Shown here: in pieces, positions 43,101 to 53,108 of the stretch
How positions within the stretch are numbered: position 1 is the stretch's first letter
Layout: each line of letters starts with the position of its first letter
Source: Streptomyces sp. NRRL B-3428
Lineage (GTDB): Bacteria > Actinomycetota > Actinomycetes > Streptomycetales > Streptomycetaceae
Reading direction: 5' to 3'
Length of the DNA: 64,000 nucleotides
Assembly: GCA_000721375.1 (NCBI GenBank)
Contig: JOGW01000002.1
Coordinates: forward strand, 744,001 to 808,000
Position numbers and translations under genes: made by a program
The notes under the pieces: generated by a model
Seen by the model: only the letters and a program-made list of their open reading frames with translations
The model's database searches: none
Told to the model about the DNA's origin: nothing

Positions 43101-46100
43101 GGTCCACTTCGCGCCCGACGGGTCGGTGACCTCTTCGAGCAGCCCGCGGTGGTTGTGGACGTACTTGGTGGCCTGCGACTCGGTGCGCTCGGCGTTGGTG
43201 TACTGCTTCAGTTCGGTGGTGCGGCCAAGAGCATCCACGACGGTGGTGGTGGCGACGCCGCCCTTGGGCGGGATCACCGTTGTGGTGTCGCCGGTGTAGA
43301 CGGTGCTTGTGCGCTTGGTCTCGTCTCCCAGGTGACGGGCGATGACCGCAGTCGCGCGTCCCGCGCCGTCAAACTCGGTGTCGCTGGAAGCGGGGTACTG
43401 AGTCTGTACGCCGGTGACAGCCACTGCTTCCGGGACACCGCTGGCGTAGTAAACGCCGGAACTGCTCCAGGCCAGGCCCCGGCTGTCATAGAAGGTCTCG
43501 GCAATCAACCTGCCGGAGCGGTCTGGGGACAACTCCTGTACCTGGAACGGGCGAAGCAATCCGTCGGCGAAGGCATAACCCGTCAGGTACTTGCTGTCGT
43601 GCTGAAGCCTCTTTGTAGTGGTGATGATTGGGCCGTTGTTGCGAACGAGGTAGCTGAACTCGTAGTTCGGAGAGTCCGGATAGGTCGTGGCCGAGCGGGT
43701 TGGCAGCCAAATCTTGGTCGCCCGCCCCAGCGGGTCGTAGGACGTGGCGGTGACACGGCTATTGGGGTCGGTGACCTGCGTGGGCTGCCCGCGCAACGGG
43801 TCGAGGACGGTGGCGGTGGCATGGCTAAGGGAGTTGGTCACTACTGTCTGGGTCGGCACCTCGCCCGTGGTCGGCGTGTATGCCGTGGTGGTCACCTCGC
43901 CATACGCATCACCAGCCGCCAGTGCCCGACCGTAAATGTCGTAGCAGAGCGCGTCCTTGTTCACACCGCAAATCGAGGGGATCGAGGTCGTGACGTCGTA
44001 CCCGTCGCCCTTGCCGTTGATACGGTCCGTCTTGGTGATCAGGCCCTTGCTCGGCGTCGCGCCGAAGGCGCCTTTGTCGTAGTAGGCACGGACGTCATCG
44101 ATCACGTCGGCGGGCAGGGCAACTGGATCCGCGCACGCTTGCGCATAGGTCTCCGTGCGAGACACAAGGTTCAGCAACCGCTTGTCCACATTGCGGGCAT
44201 AGGTGATACGGGTGCACTGCTCGTCGCCCGATTTGGCCGTGTCACCGGTCTCGGAGACCGTCTTGGTCATCCCGTATTCATCGAAGGAGGTGCTTGATTC
44301 GGTGCTGCGCGTTCCGGACGAGGTGGTGGTGCGGGTGCGCTTCTTCTGGTTGCCCGTCATCCGTGCTTCCAGCACGGGCAGGCCTGAGCGAGTACGGGTG
44401 GCGGACGGCTCCGAGCGCCAAGGCGTGTAGGAAGCAGCGGAGACCAACTTCGCGGTGTCATCGCCGTTGTAGGTGGCTTCTTCGCGCACCATGCCGGCGA
44501 ACTCTTCGCGGTCGGTGACCACGGACCCGGCCGAGTCCTTTACCTCCTGGCCGTCGATTCCGCGGAAGTACCGAGTCTCGGTGAGGGTTCGGGCATCGGA
44601 TCCAGAGCCGGTACGGACCTGGACACGGTTGTAGCCCCGGGAGACCGAGTAGGTGCGGTCATTGGCCTTGCTGAACTCGTCGGTGCTCTTCGTCCAACCC
44701 GCTCCATCCAGGTAGGAGTACGAGGACACCTTGTCCGGTGTAGTAGCGAGGTTGTCGCCCTCGGCTACCTGAGTGACGACGTAGGAGTTGAACCAGTCGT
44801 CCTTGGCGGTCTCGCCTTCGAAAGCCCACTTGAAGTGGTAGCAGCGGGTGGTGTTGCTGGAGTCCTTGGCCGGCAGTGTGCTGGCGGTGCAGTCCGGCTG
44901 GGAGTAGTTGACGGCGATGGTGCCGCCAGTCTCCGTGGTGATCTGGTACAAGCGCAGGCGGACGAACGGAGGGAGTCCGTCGCCGAGCTTGTCGACTCGA
45001 TTGGCCTTCTGCTCGCCTTCGAACGTCACCGGAGGAAGGCTGACGCTTCCGCCGTCCTTGTTCTTTCCAGTACGAGTAATGGACTCCAACCACATCGGAG
45101 TTGAGAGGCCATCGCCGGAGGCGGGATAGCCCTGCTCCAGCGCCCAGGTGTCGACGTCCTTGTAGCCGCCTCCGGTGAGCACCTTGGTGGTGATGGCAGT
45201 CAAGCGCTTACGCGTCCAGAAGCTGGGCGCGTACTGGTCCTTGCACTCGCTCGCGTCTGTCTTGCAGTAGAGGTCGTAGGGGACGTCGGGCCAGTTCTTC
45301 GCATTGGCCTCATCGAAGGTGCCGCACGAGGTCAGGCAGCGCTCGTCCACCCCGAAGTGGACCTGGCCCATGGCCTTGGCCGCGCCACCATCGCGCAGAC
45401 CGTAGTCGATGTGTTCGAGGTAGCCACCGCGTTCGTAGGAGGTGACGGTGGACTCGCCGGTGGTCTCGGAGACATTGAGTCCGTAGTTGTTGGCTTCGCT
45501 CTTCCAGTAGTACGCCATGGCGTTGCCACGAGGGTCGACGACATAGTCGAGCTGCCATCGCCACGCCTGCTGGCATGAAGCCTCCGCGAAGGACGCCTTG
45601 TAGCAGGGTTCGCCCGCGTGGTTGCCGAATACCGGCACGGTCCAGGTGGAGTCGTAGGTCGTGCCATCCACCTTGGCGCTGCCGAAGAAGTACTGCGTGC
45701 CATCGGTGGTGGTGAGCTTCCAGTGCTCACCCACACCATCGACACCGGCAGTGCCCTTGTCACCGTTGGCCGCACCCGTCAGCTTCTCGATCTTCTCGCC
45801 CGAGTCGGAAACCGGGTGCCAGCCCTTGCCGTCCTCGTAGACCAGCTCAGTGCTCTTGCCGCCCAGCGACAAGGTGGCGTTGTCGTTGTACCAGCACTGA
45901 TCGCCGACCTTGGTGGTGTTGGTCGCGCCGGTCTTGTCCTTGTCGTCGTTACAGGACTTGTAACGACGCTCGATGTAACCGGGCTCCCAGTTCCAGCCAT
46001 CACCGATCCAGGACGGCTGGTTGTTGGAAGCGGCCGTCCGTCCGTCCACTGCCTGGGAGTTGTAGTCAAGTGTGATCGACGGCTGCAGGCCACCTGGTAC

Positions 46101-46910
46101 GGCCGGCACACCGATCGGGTACGACCAGTTGAACGAACCGGTCGCTCCGCCCGCTGACCAGGAGCCGGCGGGCTCCAGTGAAGTCGCCTTGAAACTTCCG
46201 CTCGAGCCTGCGGCTTCCGCGGTGGCGGCCAGCACGGTGGGCGTCGGTGCGGCCGTGGTGGTCGCCTTGAATGTCACCGGCGCGGACAGCGTTCCGGCCT
46301 CGGTGTCATTCGAGGTTTGCAGCGGCTTTTGAGTACGGCAATCAGGTTTGTGAGGGGTCGTCAGTGCGCAAGCCGGCAGCTCTACTAGGTGCAGCCGGGC
46401 AGCCCAGTCGCCGCCATAAGCGCCGCGGAAGGCCCCGTAGTCGACCTCAACCGACGCCGCACCCGAGCCGGGGCTGGAGTCCGCACGGTGTGCGGCGAGC
46501 AGGACGCCGTCGATGCCCGCCGCGCGTGCCGTCTTACGGTCAGCAACAGTCACCTTGATCTTGTCGGGCAGGTCCGCAGCGGTGCGGCCCTTGGCCGGCG
46601 CAGCCGCGACATCGACTGGCAAGGTCCCAACGCGCTCGGGCTTGGCGTCCTCGGGTGACACCACCGCTGAACCAGGCTTCGGCCAGGTGACCTTGGGGCT
46701 CTTCCAGGCGTGCTGCTTGGCGGCGTCAGGACCTTTCTTCCCTCCGGCCCTGAGCTTCTTGACCGCCACGGGCGTTGGCTGCTGCAGTTCCGGAAGCGCA
46801 TATGGCTCCGGCTCCGCAACCGCCGTCGTGACCGCCGGGGAAACCCCTGCAATCAAAATCGTGGCCAAAGACACCACGAATCCACGCATGCCAAATTGGC
46901 TCACGCTCAC
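40176..46910 (-). CDS. RHS-repeat toxin with Hint pretoxin domain and C-terminal toxin tip
   Basis: 2244 residues. A signal peptide (VVSLATILIAGVSPAVTTAV) is followed by a long YD/RHS-repeat shell and the RHS-associated core motif (FGAPRGTQPTDWAGD, TGLTHLGAREYDPRIGRFIS, YTYGNNNPTTLSDPTG). A Hint autoprocessing domain occupies about 2003-2144 (CFLAGTDVLMADG, LTATHEHPFW, ending VLVHN). The last 100 residues form the toxin tip (LDDHFARHGEEMGF, EFGIAGERGIVTYYRPE), resembling BECR-fold RNase-type toxins; this last call is tentative. The shell cages the toxin, Hint cleaves it, and the CPCC gene downstream is the likely antidote. The GTG start follows GGGGTGGGGC. Confidence 0.88.
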   Translation of the reverse strand: MSVSQFGMRGFVVSLATILIAGVSPAVTTAVAEPEPYALPELQQPTPVAVKKLRAGGKKGPDAAKQHAWKSPKVTWPKPGSAVVSPEDAKPERVGTLPVDVAAAPAKGRTAADLPDKIKVTVADRKTARAAGIDGVLLAAHRADSSPGSGAASVEVDYGAFRGAYGGDWAARLHLVELPACALTTPHKPDCRTQKPLQTSNDTEAGTLSAPVTFKATTTAAPTPTVLAATAEAAGSSGSFKATSLEPAGSWSAGGATGSFNWSYPIGVPAVPGGLQPSITLDYNSQAVDGRTAASNNQPSWIGDGWNWEPGYIERRYKSCNDDKDKTGATNTTKVGDQCWYNDNATLSLGGKSTELVYEDGKGWHPVSDSGEKIEKLTGAANGDKGTAGVDGVGEHWKLTTTDGTQYFFGSAKVDGTTYDSTWTVPVFGNHAGEPCYKASFAEASCQQAWRWQLDYVVDPRGNAMAYYWKSEANNYGLNVSETTGESTVTSYERGGYLEHIDYGLRDGGAAKAMGQVHFGVDERCLTSCGTFDEANAKNWPDVPYDLYCKTDASECKDQYAPSFWTRKRLTAITTKVLTGGGYKDVDTWALEQGYPASGDGLSTPMWLESITRTGKNKDGGSVSLPPVTFEGEQKANRVDKLGDGLPPFVRLRLYQITTETGGTIAVNYSQPDCTASTLPAKDSSNTTRCYHFKWAFEGETAKDDWFNSYVVTQVAEGDNLATTPDKVSSYSYLDGAGWTKSTDEFSKANDRTYSVSRGYNRVQVRTGSGSDARTLTETRYFRGIDGQEVKDSAGSVVTDREEFAGMVREEATYNGDDTAKLVSAASYTPWRSEPSATRTRSGLPVLEARMTGNQKKRTRTTTSSGTRSTESSTSFDEYGMTKTVSETGDTAKSGDEQCTRITYARNVDKRLLNLVSRTETYAQACADPVALPADVIDDVRAYYDKGAFGATPSKGLITKTDRINGKGDGYDVTTSIPSICGVNKDALCYDIYGRALAAGDAYGEVTTTAYTPTTGEVPTQTVVTNSLSHATATVLDPLRGQPTQVTDPNSRVTATSYDPLGRATKIWLPTRSATTYPDSPNYEFSYLVRNNGPIITTTKRLQHDSKYLTGYAFADGLLRPFQVQELSPDRSGRLIAETFYDSRGLAWSSSGVYYASGVPEAVAVTGVQTQYPASSDTEFDGAGRATAVIARHLGDETKRTSTVYTGDTTTVIPPKGGVATTTVVDALGRTTELKQYTNAERTESQATKYVHNHRGLLEEVTDPSGAKWTYSYDVRGRPAKVEDPDKGVSTTVFDKGDRATDSTSVARGITLHSDYDALGRRTFLKKGTTTLASWTYDDATKGKGQPAKATRYVEGKAYETAVTSYNALYQPVGTKVTVPDSEGKLAGTYQWTTSYNDKTGQVMYEHHPAIGGLPEEQVNNTYTAVTGLLDTVGTDTGGIADAALVSASQYDHYGRSIRQEYGEFGKILARSNVYDPHTGQLTHSYLDRQVAPQRVEDTGYSYDLAGNVTSIATGYGQDAARTTDTQCFKLDALTRITDAWTNTSEQCATSPSDSVIGGPDAYWTTYSYDAVGNRKTETQHKTASGPTADTVRTYAAPETGKHNLPKVTQTGTGPSEEIYTYDDAGNAETRKIGSDDTEVFDWDDEGHLKSVTQVTDTTNYLYDTEGQRLIRRDSTGTTLYLPGGNELHLDKNGTVTGTRYYSVGASPIAVRTDGKLTFLFSDHHGTGTTQVTSDAAQSVTRRKSTIFGAPRGTQPTDWAGDKGFVGGTKDADTGLTHLGAREYDPRIGRFISVDPLMDLVDPQQMHGYTYGNNNPTTLSDPTGLRPDGACGGSNSNQCNGDNETFTQDNNGNWDYHSETKDYEPTANDVASDASKENAALAFISDTVHSYFDKQSEAARWMEQFWKNYQPKDYQGDQSRAMSAIAEAVNTCFDMGCPDELTYFFWDAQMAGVASEYGIFDGVGGSAGAARGAGTAARKPINLGEYPGSTGRLWNRLFGCKKCFLAGTDVLMADGSTKNIEDVEIGDEVLATDPYSGESGPRKVTRLIRTEDDKQFNTLSIATEDGVEQLTATHEHPFWSPSEKAWIAAGDLTPDMTLLTDDGSTVIVTGNNPFARYARTYNLTVDDIHTYYVLAGDTPVLVHNSGCGVEKWTSKGNLDDHFARHGEEMGFDSQAEYGYAAEDLMCVCDGRRPGVMIKRDGNTRYFLDPGTGEFGIAGERGIVTYYRPENPMGHFNNQPGALIP

Positions 46911-47214
46911 GCCCCACCCCTTGTGCGTTCACAGAAAGTCCACCGGACCTTAACAGCCAGCCCTTGCCAGGTACTAGAGGGGTTTCACGACACCCGAGCA
47001 CCCCTCCTGAAGGAACCGGGACAAGCCAGAACTAACGGGAAAGGACGGAAGAACGAGGGGAGTTCCCGCAAGCCCCGGGCCGCGGAGCCTAAGCGGTTGC
47101 TAGTTGCACGCATTGGCTCAAACGGGACCTATCACCGCTGCATGGATCGCCCCGGAGCCGACGGAAAGAATGGATATAGAGTCGCCGCCAAATTCCCTCA
47201 CTTGAAAGGATGGT
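46911..47214. promoter_or_regulatory. Divergent promoter region of the toxin island
   Basis: The 304 bases between the RHS gene (minus) and the FG-GAP/lectin gene (plus) must contain both promoters. The right side holds the GAAAGGA ribosome-binding site (47204-47210) for the plus gene. I recognise no palindrome or clear promoter pair here. Confidence 0.5.
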
Positions 47215-50200
47215 GTGGTGTTTTCGTCAAGAAGAACGCCCACATCGGGAAGATCCGGGTGGCGCCGCGCATTGCCGTGTGCCGTTGCAGCTTCGATCTT
47301 CGCCCCAACGCTGCTCCTCACCCCGAGCGCTATGCCTCCGGCTGCGGCAGCCACACGGGCTGCCGCAGTGACATCTGACCCTGTAGCGGATGGCTCGGTC
47401 GCCGAAGAGGACTATGCACTGGAGCAGGCCAAGTCCACTGGCCAGCCGTATGAGTTGGTGTCAGCGCGCACCGAGTCCTCGGATACGTGGGCACTACCTG
47501 ACAGTTCCTGGTCGGTGAAGCAGCACAGCACGCCGGTGCGGATGCTCCGTGACGGTGCCTGGATCCCGACAGATGCGACGCTGCAGTTCACGGCTGATGG
47601 CCGGGTCTCACCGAAGGCCTCGACAGTAGTGGCGTCGTTTTCTGGGGGCGGTACCGGGCCGATGCTCACAGGTGTCAAGGACGGCCGAACGCTGTCGTTG
47701 ACATGGCCCAAGGCTCTACCCAAGCCGACACTGGCGGAGAACGTCGCCACCTACGCCGAAGTGCTGCCCGGAGTAGACCTGCAGCTCAAGGCTGAGGTGG
47801 AGGGCTTTTCTCAACTGCTGGTGGTGAAGACCGCTGAGGCCGCAAAGAACCCGGAACTCGCCCTGCTGAAGTTCGAGTTGGACATGGTCGGCGTGACCGT
47901 GTCCACTGACCCTGACACCGGAACGGTCGAGGCGACGAACCCCGCCGGTCAGACGGTATTCACCAGTCCGTCGCCGCTGATGTGGGACTCCACATCCATC
48001 TCGTCCGCCGACGGCACCCCAGCGACCAGGTCGACGAGCGAGGGGGAGACGCCCGCCGACCAGTTCACCCCACCGGCGGGCGCGCAGGATGCGCTGATGC
48101 CCACCGCCGTCTCCGGCGACACTCTGGAGATCAAACCGGACCAGGGCCTTCTGACCGGTGCCGACACTCAGTACCCGGTCTACATCGACCCGTCGTGGTC
48201 ATGGAGCGAGAAGCCTAAGTGGACCAGGATCTACAAGAAGTACCCTGACAACTCGTACTGGAACTCCAACGAAGACCTGCGTGTCGGGTACGAGGCTGAG
48301 TCCGGTGGCTCGAACCGTATCTCCCGCTCCTTCGTCCAGGTGAACATCGCCGACCTGAAGGGTGCTCAGATCAAGTCGGCGACCTTCAGCATCAAGAACA
48401 CGTGGTCTTGGTCCTGTCAGAGCCGACCAGTCGAGCTGTACTCGGTGGGACCGATCTCAAAGAAGACCACCTGGAACAACAAGCCCGCCAAGGGTGCCTT
48501 GCTGGACACGGTCAACGACTCCAAGGGCTGGAGCAAGGACTGCGCCGCCGGCAATCTCGAGTTCAACGCCACCAGCGCTGTCGCCAACGCGGCCTCCAAG
48601 GGTGCGGCCAGCATCAACCTCGGCCTTTACGCCACAGAGGAGGATGAAGCGACGTTCGACACCTACTCATGGAAGAGGTTCGATCCCAAGTCCATCGCCC
48701 TGGATGTCGTGTACAACAACCCGCCCAAGAAGCCCACGGGCCTGGGGACCAACCCGCGGACGTCCTGCAGCAGTGGTGGTCTCATCGGCAACGCCAAGGT
48801 GAGCGTCTACGCAAAGATCGATGACAAGGACGCGGGCAATCTGACCGCGCAGTTCCAGGTGTTCAAAGCTGGCAGCACAACGCCGGCGGTGGACAAGGTA
48901 ATTCCGGCCGCCAAGGGCAAGGTAGCCACGCTCCCCATACCGGACGGCGACCTGCCCACCGGTGACTGGACGTGGAAGGTGCGCGCAAAGGACCAGGACG
49001 GCGCCTATTCTCCTTGGTCGGCCACCTGCAAGTTCTCCATCGACCGCACCCGGCCGAGCAAGCCACCCGTAATTACCTCTGAGGGCGACAAGTTCCCACC
49101 GGGCGATGCAGGTTGGCCCGCCATCACCGGCAAGGCTCGAGAAGTAGGCAAGTTCACCTTCGCCGCCAACGGCGTGCTCGATGTAGACCACTACGCATGG
49201 TGGACCGACTACGACCCAGAGGTCAAAGACGCCAAGCCGGGCGTTCCCGCGACTGTCAGTCCCCCTGGGTATGGCCCGCACTTTGTGTACGCCTACAGCG
49301 TCGACATGGCCGGAAACCGCTCCGACACGGAAACCTACCTCTACTACGCCACGGGCTCCGGAAGTCGCGACGTACCAACCGACCTCAACGGCGACGGCAA
49401 CAGCGACATCTGGAGCATCGACTCCAACGGCACCCTGCTCACCTACGCAGGCCAAGCCAACGGCGACTTCGCCACCGCCACCAACGGCGGCAACGCCTTC
49501 CCCAACAGCAGCGTCGACTCGCGCGGCGACTGGACACAGGACGGCTACAACGACCTCGTCGCTCTCCAGTACGACGACGTCGACCAGAAGAAGAAGCTCT
49601 GGAGATATCCAAACAACGGACGCGGAATCATCGGTGACGACTACACCGAGCTGACTGTGCCCTGCCCTGTCAAAGACCCCGACCTGAACTGCGACTACGG
49701 CGAAGAGTGGACCGGCGATGACCACTGGCACAACGCCGAACAGATCGTCACACCAGGCGACTTGAACAGCGACGGGCACCCCGACGTTCTCGTCAAGCAG
49801 GGCAAGCAGCTTTGGGCCTACTACGGCAAGCGCAACACCAGCACCCTCGCCGGCATAGGCCGTCGCCCCGTCCTCGTCGGTAACGGAGACTGGAACGTCT
49901 TCACCGTCATCGCACCCGGCGACGTTAGCGGCGACACAATCCCCGACCTGTGGCTACGCCACAACACCACAGGCGACATCTACCGGACGAACGGAAAGGA
50001 AGGTGAAGTCAAGGGTTCCGTCGACGTCACCACTTGGGGCAACAGCACAGCACGCGTGAAGATCGGAACCGGATTCAACGCATCCACCTACCCTGCCATC
50101 GGCTCGGTGGGCGATATCACTGGCGACGGTATCGCCGACCTATGGGCGCGGAAGGCCGACAACACCATGTCCGGCTGGGCAGGCAAGACTCCCGGCGCCG

Positions 50201-51612
50201 ACAACATGTCCTTCGGTGCGACCTTCGTCATCGACGGCATCACGGGCGGCTCCCGCATCCCCACCGGCACCACCCTGGCTCCGGGGCAGTCGATGACCTC
50301 CCGCTCGGCCAAGCTGACCATGCAGGACGACGGCAACCTGGTCGTCATCTCCAACTCGGGCAAGGTCCTCTGGTCGACCGGGACCGCCGGCAACGTCGGC
50401 GCCAAGGCCGTCATGGGCGCGAGCGGCAACCTCACGGTCTACAAGGCCGACGGAGCCACCGTTCTGTGGCAGTCCGAAACGGTGGCTGCCGAGGGCTATG
50501 CGCTCCTCCAGGACCGCGGCAACCTCGTGATCTACAACGCCAAGGGACAGCCGCAGTGGAGCAGCGGCACCGCGGTGCGGCAGGACTACAACGCAGACGG
50601 CCGCAGTGACATCGCCGCCTGGTACGACTACCCGGACGGGCACGATGCCGTCCACACCTTCCTGACCAACAGCACCGGAACCTTCAATGCACCGTTTACC
50701 GGCTGGACCAAGGAGACCCCGGACTGGCACCCGGATCTGATGAAGAAGATCACCGGTGACTACAACGGCGACGGTATCAGCGACCTGGCCGCTGCCTACC
50801 AGTACACCGACGGCATCAAGCTCTGGACCTGGCTCGGCAAAGCCGACGGAACGTTCAACAAACCATCCAGCTCATGGTCGGGCAACTGGGCGTTGGACCG
50901 GATGACCTTGCACAGCGGCGACTTCAACGGCGACGGACGCGATGACCTCGCCGTCTGGTACCGCTACGGCGACGGCAACAAGCTCTGGACCTTCACCGCC
51001 AATGTGCGCGGCGGCTTCAACCACCCGTACAACTCCTGGTCCACCACCGGCTGGAACGTCGCCAACTGCAAGTTCGTCACCGGTGACTTCGACGCGAACG
51101 GCCGCGACGACCTGGCCGTGCTCTACAACTACGACACCAGCGTCAAGCTGTGGACCTTCATGTCCACAACCACCGGGAACTTCGCAAATCCCATTGCCTC
51201 CTGGACGAGCACTTCGTGGGGCGACTGGTCCCGCACTGGCGTCCAGTCCGGTGACTTCAACGGCGACCGACGCGACGACGTCGCCACCTGGTACGACTAC
51301 GCGGACGGCCGCGACGGCATCCACACCTTCATCAGTAGCAGCACCACAACGGACGGAAAGTTCGCCGCCCCCAAAGCCGCCTGGGAGGCCGTCCCCGACC
51401 GCTTCACCGCCTCAAGGATGCAGCTGACCGCCGGCGACTACAACGGCGACGGACGCGATGACCTCGCCACCATGTACGGCTACGCCGACAGCACCATCAA
51501 ACTGTTCACCTGGACCGTCAAGCCCGACGGAACGTTCAACGAACCCGCCACAGGCTGGACATCCTCCAGCGGCTGGGCCGGAAACTCACGCGTGATCAAG
51601 CGCTACAACTAA
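47215..51612 (+). CDS. Large secreted protein with FG-GAP repeats and embedded lectin domain
   Basis: 1465 residues. The signal peptide is the first 45 or so residues. The N-terminal half contains a DNRLRE-type beta domain (about 350-510, [35 protein letters not shown]) and a fibronectin-like stretch. Next come FG-GAP/VCBS repeats ([14 protein letters not shown]), a bulb-type mannose-lectin domain (about 1020-1110, [20 protein letters not shown]) and at least six more FG-GAP repeats ([11 protein letters not shown]). Such proteins commonly accompany RHS toxin loci in Streptomyces. Likely roles are calcium-bound beta-propeller scaffold and glycan binding at the cell surface. Transcribed away from the RHS gene. 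Confidence 0.82.
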   Translation: MVFSSRRTPTSGRSGWRRALPCAVAASIFAPTLLLTPSAMPPAAAATRAAAVTSDPVADGSVAEEDYALEQAKSTGQPYELVSARTESSDTWALPDSSWSVKQHSTPVRMLRDGAWIPTDATLQFTADGRVSPKASTVVASFSGGGTGPMLTGVKDGRTLSLTWPKALPKPTLAENVATYAEVLPGVDLQLKAEVEGFSQLLVVKTAEAAKNPELALLKFELDMVGVTVSTDPDTGTVEATNPAGQTVFTSPSPLMWDSTSISSADGTPATRSTSEGETPADQFTPPAGAQDALMPTAVSGDTLEIKPDQGLLTGADTQYPVYIDPSWSWSEKPKWTRIYKKYPDNSYWNSNEDLRVGYEAESGGSNRISRSFVQVNIADLKGAQIKSATFSIKNTWSWSCQSRPVELYSVGPISKKTTWNNKPAKGALLDTVNDSKGWSKDCAAGNLEFNATSAVANAASKGAASINLGLYATEEDEATFDTYSWKRFDPKSIALDVVYNNPPKKPTGLGTNPRTSCSSGGLIGNAKVSVYAKIDDKDAGNLTAQFQVFKAGSTTPAVDKVIPAAKGKVATLPIPDGDLPTGDWTWKVRAKDQDGAYSPWSATCKFSIDRTRPSKPPVITSEGDKFPPGDAGWPAITGKAREVGKFTFAANGVLDVDHYAWWTDYDPEVKDAKPGVPATVSPPGYGPHFVYAYSVDMAGNRSDTETYLYYATGSGSRDVPTDLNGDGNSDIWSIDSNGTLLTYAGQANGDFATATNGGNAFPNSSVDSRGDWTQDGYNDLVALQYDDVDQKKKLWRYPNNGRGIIGDDYTELTVPCPVKDPDLNCDYGEEWTGDDHWHNAEQIVTPGDLNSDGHPDVLVKQGKQLWAYYGKRNTSTLAGIGRRPVLVGNGDWNVFTVIAPGDVSGDTIPDLWLRHNTTGDIYRTNGKEGEVKGSVDVTTWGNSTARVKIGTGFNASTYPAIGSVGDITGDGIADLWARKADNTMSGWAGKTPGADNMSFGATFVIDGITGGSRIPTGTTLAPGQSMTSRSAKLTMQDDGNLVVISNSGKVLWSTGTAGNVGAKAVMGASGNLTVYKADGATVLWQSETVAAEGYALLQDRGNLVIYNAKGQPQWSSGTAVRQDYNADGRSDIAAWYDYPDGHDAVHTFLTNSTGTFNAPFTGWTKETPDWHPDLMKKITGDYNGDGISDLAAAYQYTDGIKLWTWLGKADGTFNKPSSSWSGNWALDRMTLHSGDFNGDGRDDLAVWYRYGDGNKLWTFTANVRGGFNHPYNSWSTTGWNVANCKFVTGDFDANGRDDLAVLYNYDTSVKLWTFMSTTTGNFANPIASWTSTSWGDWSRTGVQSGDFNGDRRDDVATWYDYADGRDGIHTFISSSTTTDGKFAAPKAAWEAVPDRFTASRMQLTAGDYNGDGRDDLATMYGYADSTIKLFTWTVKPDGTFNEPATGWTSSSGWAGNSRVIKRYN

Positions 51613-51633
51613 CCCGCAAATCAGACCCATCGA

Positions 51634-51670
51634 GTGATCGCCCCTGCAGCAATATTGCCGGGGCGATCAC
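51634..51670 (+). terminator. Hairpin terminator after FG-GAP gene
   Basis: Perfect 11-bp stem GTGATCGCCCC / GGGGCGATCAC with a 15-base loop, followed by the T-containing CTATTTGATGTTT. It starts 22 bases after the stop. Confidence 0.85.
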
Positions 51671-51892
51671 CTATTTGATGTTTGCCGCCCCCCGGCGGCG
51701 GCCTGCCCCCGGAGTGCGTCGCTGCACAGGGGAACACGCGCACTGGCCCCGCTGACGGGGCCTCAACAGACCCTGATCAAGACGTGTAATGGATGTGTAA
51801 CGGCAACTGCGACGCTGGAGAAATAGCAGGTCAGACGTATGAGGCCCAGTCACCCGACTGTCCCCGGCGTACAGGCCGGCTCGTCCGCCACC
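51671..51892. other. Spacer between toxin island and core genes
   Basis: No gene or recognisable element. Two terminators on either side separate the convergent plus-strand FG-GAP gene and minus-strand SIS gene; the edge of the accessory DNA may lie here. Confidence 0.5.
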
Positions 51893-51928
51893 ACGGCCCC
51901 GGCCCGGGATCTCCCGGGCCGGGGCCGT
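51893..51928 (-). terminator. Strong hairpin terminator of SIS gene
   Basis: Perfect inverted repeat ACGGCCCCGGCCCGGGA / TCCCGGGCCGGGGCCGT, 17 bp with a 2-base centre (4 to 6 bases in practice). It lies 17 bases beyond the SIS gene stop. Confidence 0.85.
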
Positions 51929-51945
51929 TCCTGTGCAGGGACGCC

Positions 51946-53037
51946 TCAGTGCGAGGCCACCGCCGAAACCCCCGCCGGCACCGAGGACGCGATCGCGAAG
52001 TCCGACGGGTCCACGCCGCCCTCCTTCGTGTCGTCGTTGGCGAACACGAAGGACTCGATGGGGATGTTGCGTTCGGCGCTCAGGGTGGCGACCAGTTCCT
52101 GGAGGACGACGGTCTCCAGGACGACGCGGACGGCGGGGGCGGCCGGAGCCGTTTCCGGGAGGCGTACGACTGCGAGGTCCTCGGTTCCGGGGACGTCCGC
52201 CGTCGTGACGAGCAGCGTCAAGTGGCCTGCTCCCGACAGGGACTTGGCGAGTTCCACCTCGCGTCCGTCGCCGAAGACCACGTGCAGCGTGCCGCCCGCG
52301 GACTCCATCTCGCCGTGCAGGTAGTTACGGGTGACGGTCGCGGCCGCGGTCATACGGACCACCTCGCGCAGCAGGAGCGCACCCTCCTCGGCCGAGGCGC
52401 GCGAGGCGCCCGAGGCCGTGACGTCGGCGGCGACGCAGCGGGCCGCGCGGGACTTCACCGGGGCGAGGGCGTCGGCGGTCGCCTGGCGGACCGCCGTCAT
52501 CTGCGGGGCGATCGACGCCCAGGGGGCATCCCCGTAGGGCCGGCCCGTGATCGCCGCCGCTATCAGGTCGAGCGCCACGACAGTGCCGGTGAAACCGACC
52601 GTCGAGGCGTACGAGTCGGGCTCGTTGCCGAGGTCGACGGTCATCTCGGCCAGGTCGCCGAGCGGGGACGGAGTGACGTTGAGGAGCGCGACCCGCGCCA
52701 CCTGACCTTCCGTCTCCTTGAACGCGGCCAGGGTCTCCGAGCTGCGGCCGCCCTGCGAGACACCGATCAGGACGTCGGTCTCGAAGCCCGTGATGCCGCC
52801 CTCGATCTCGTCGGCGAGCACGCGCTGGGTGGCCACCCCGGCCTTGCGCAGCTGCTCGACGGGCACGGCGAGCGCGGCGTACGAGGCGCCGATGCCGGTG
52901 AAGAGGGGGCGGCGGGCGCCCTTGAGCCGGTCGAGCGAGGGGCCCTCGAACTGCCGCCGTACGTGGGCGATCACCCGCTCCAGGGCGAGCGCCTGGTCGG
53001 CCTGGCCCTCGAGGAACGTGATGCGCTTCGCGGACAT
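51946..53037 (-). CDS. SIS domain sugar-phosphate isomerase/deaminase-like protein
   Basis: 363 residues with two SIS domains. The first carries LFTGIGASYAALA and VLIGVSQGGRSSETLAAFKE (the Ser-rich sugar-phosphate loop); the second has VRMTAAATVTRNYLHGEMES and ends in NIPIESFVFANDD. The plan resembles the isomerase half of GlmS and AgaS-type amino-sugar proteins. It follows the PTS permease gene and shares its neighbourhood with a GntR regulator, so a role in amino-sugar-6-phosphate processing is likely. The exact substrate cannot be read from sequence. Confidence 0.78.
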   Translation of the reverse strand: MSAKRITFLEGQADQALALERVIAHVRRQFEGPSLDRLKGARRPLFTGIGASYAALAVPVEQLRKAGVATQRVLADEIEGGITGFETDVLIGVSQGGRSSETLAAFKETEGQVARVALLNVTPSPLGDLAEMTVDLGNEPDSYASTVGFTGTVVALDLIAAAITGRPYGDAPWASIAPQMTAVRQATADALAPVKSRAARCVAADVTASGASRASAEEGALLLREVVRMTAAATVTRNYLHGEMESAGGTLHVVFGDGREVELAKSLSGAGHLTLLVTTADVPGTEDLAVVRLPETAPAAPAVRVVLETVVLQELVATLSAERNIPIESFVFANDDTKEGGVDPSDFAIASSVPAGVSAVASH

Positions 53038-53108
53038 GGTGGATCCTTTCGTGCGCTCCCGGGAGACGTGAAGACAAGACGCGGGAGCCAGTACGTGGGA
53101 GGGGAGGG

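Noticed and set aside
42687..44297. 536-residue plus-strand frame opposite the RHS gene
   Set aside because: Antisense to RHS repeats, Val/Gly-rich and without any recognisable motif; the RHS frame is clearly the coding one.
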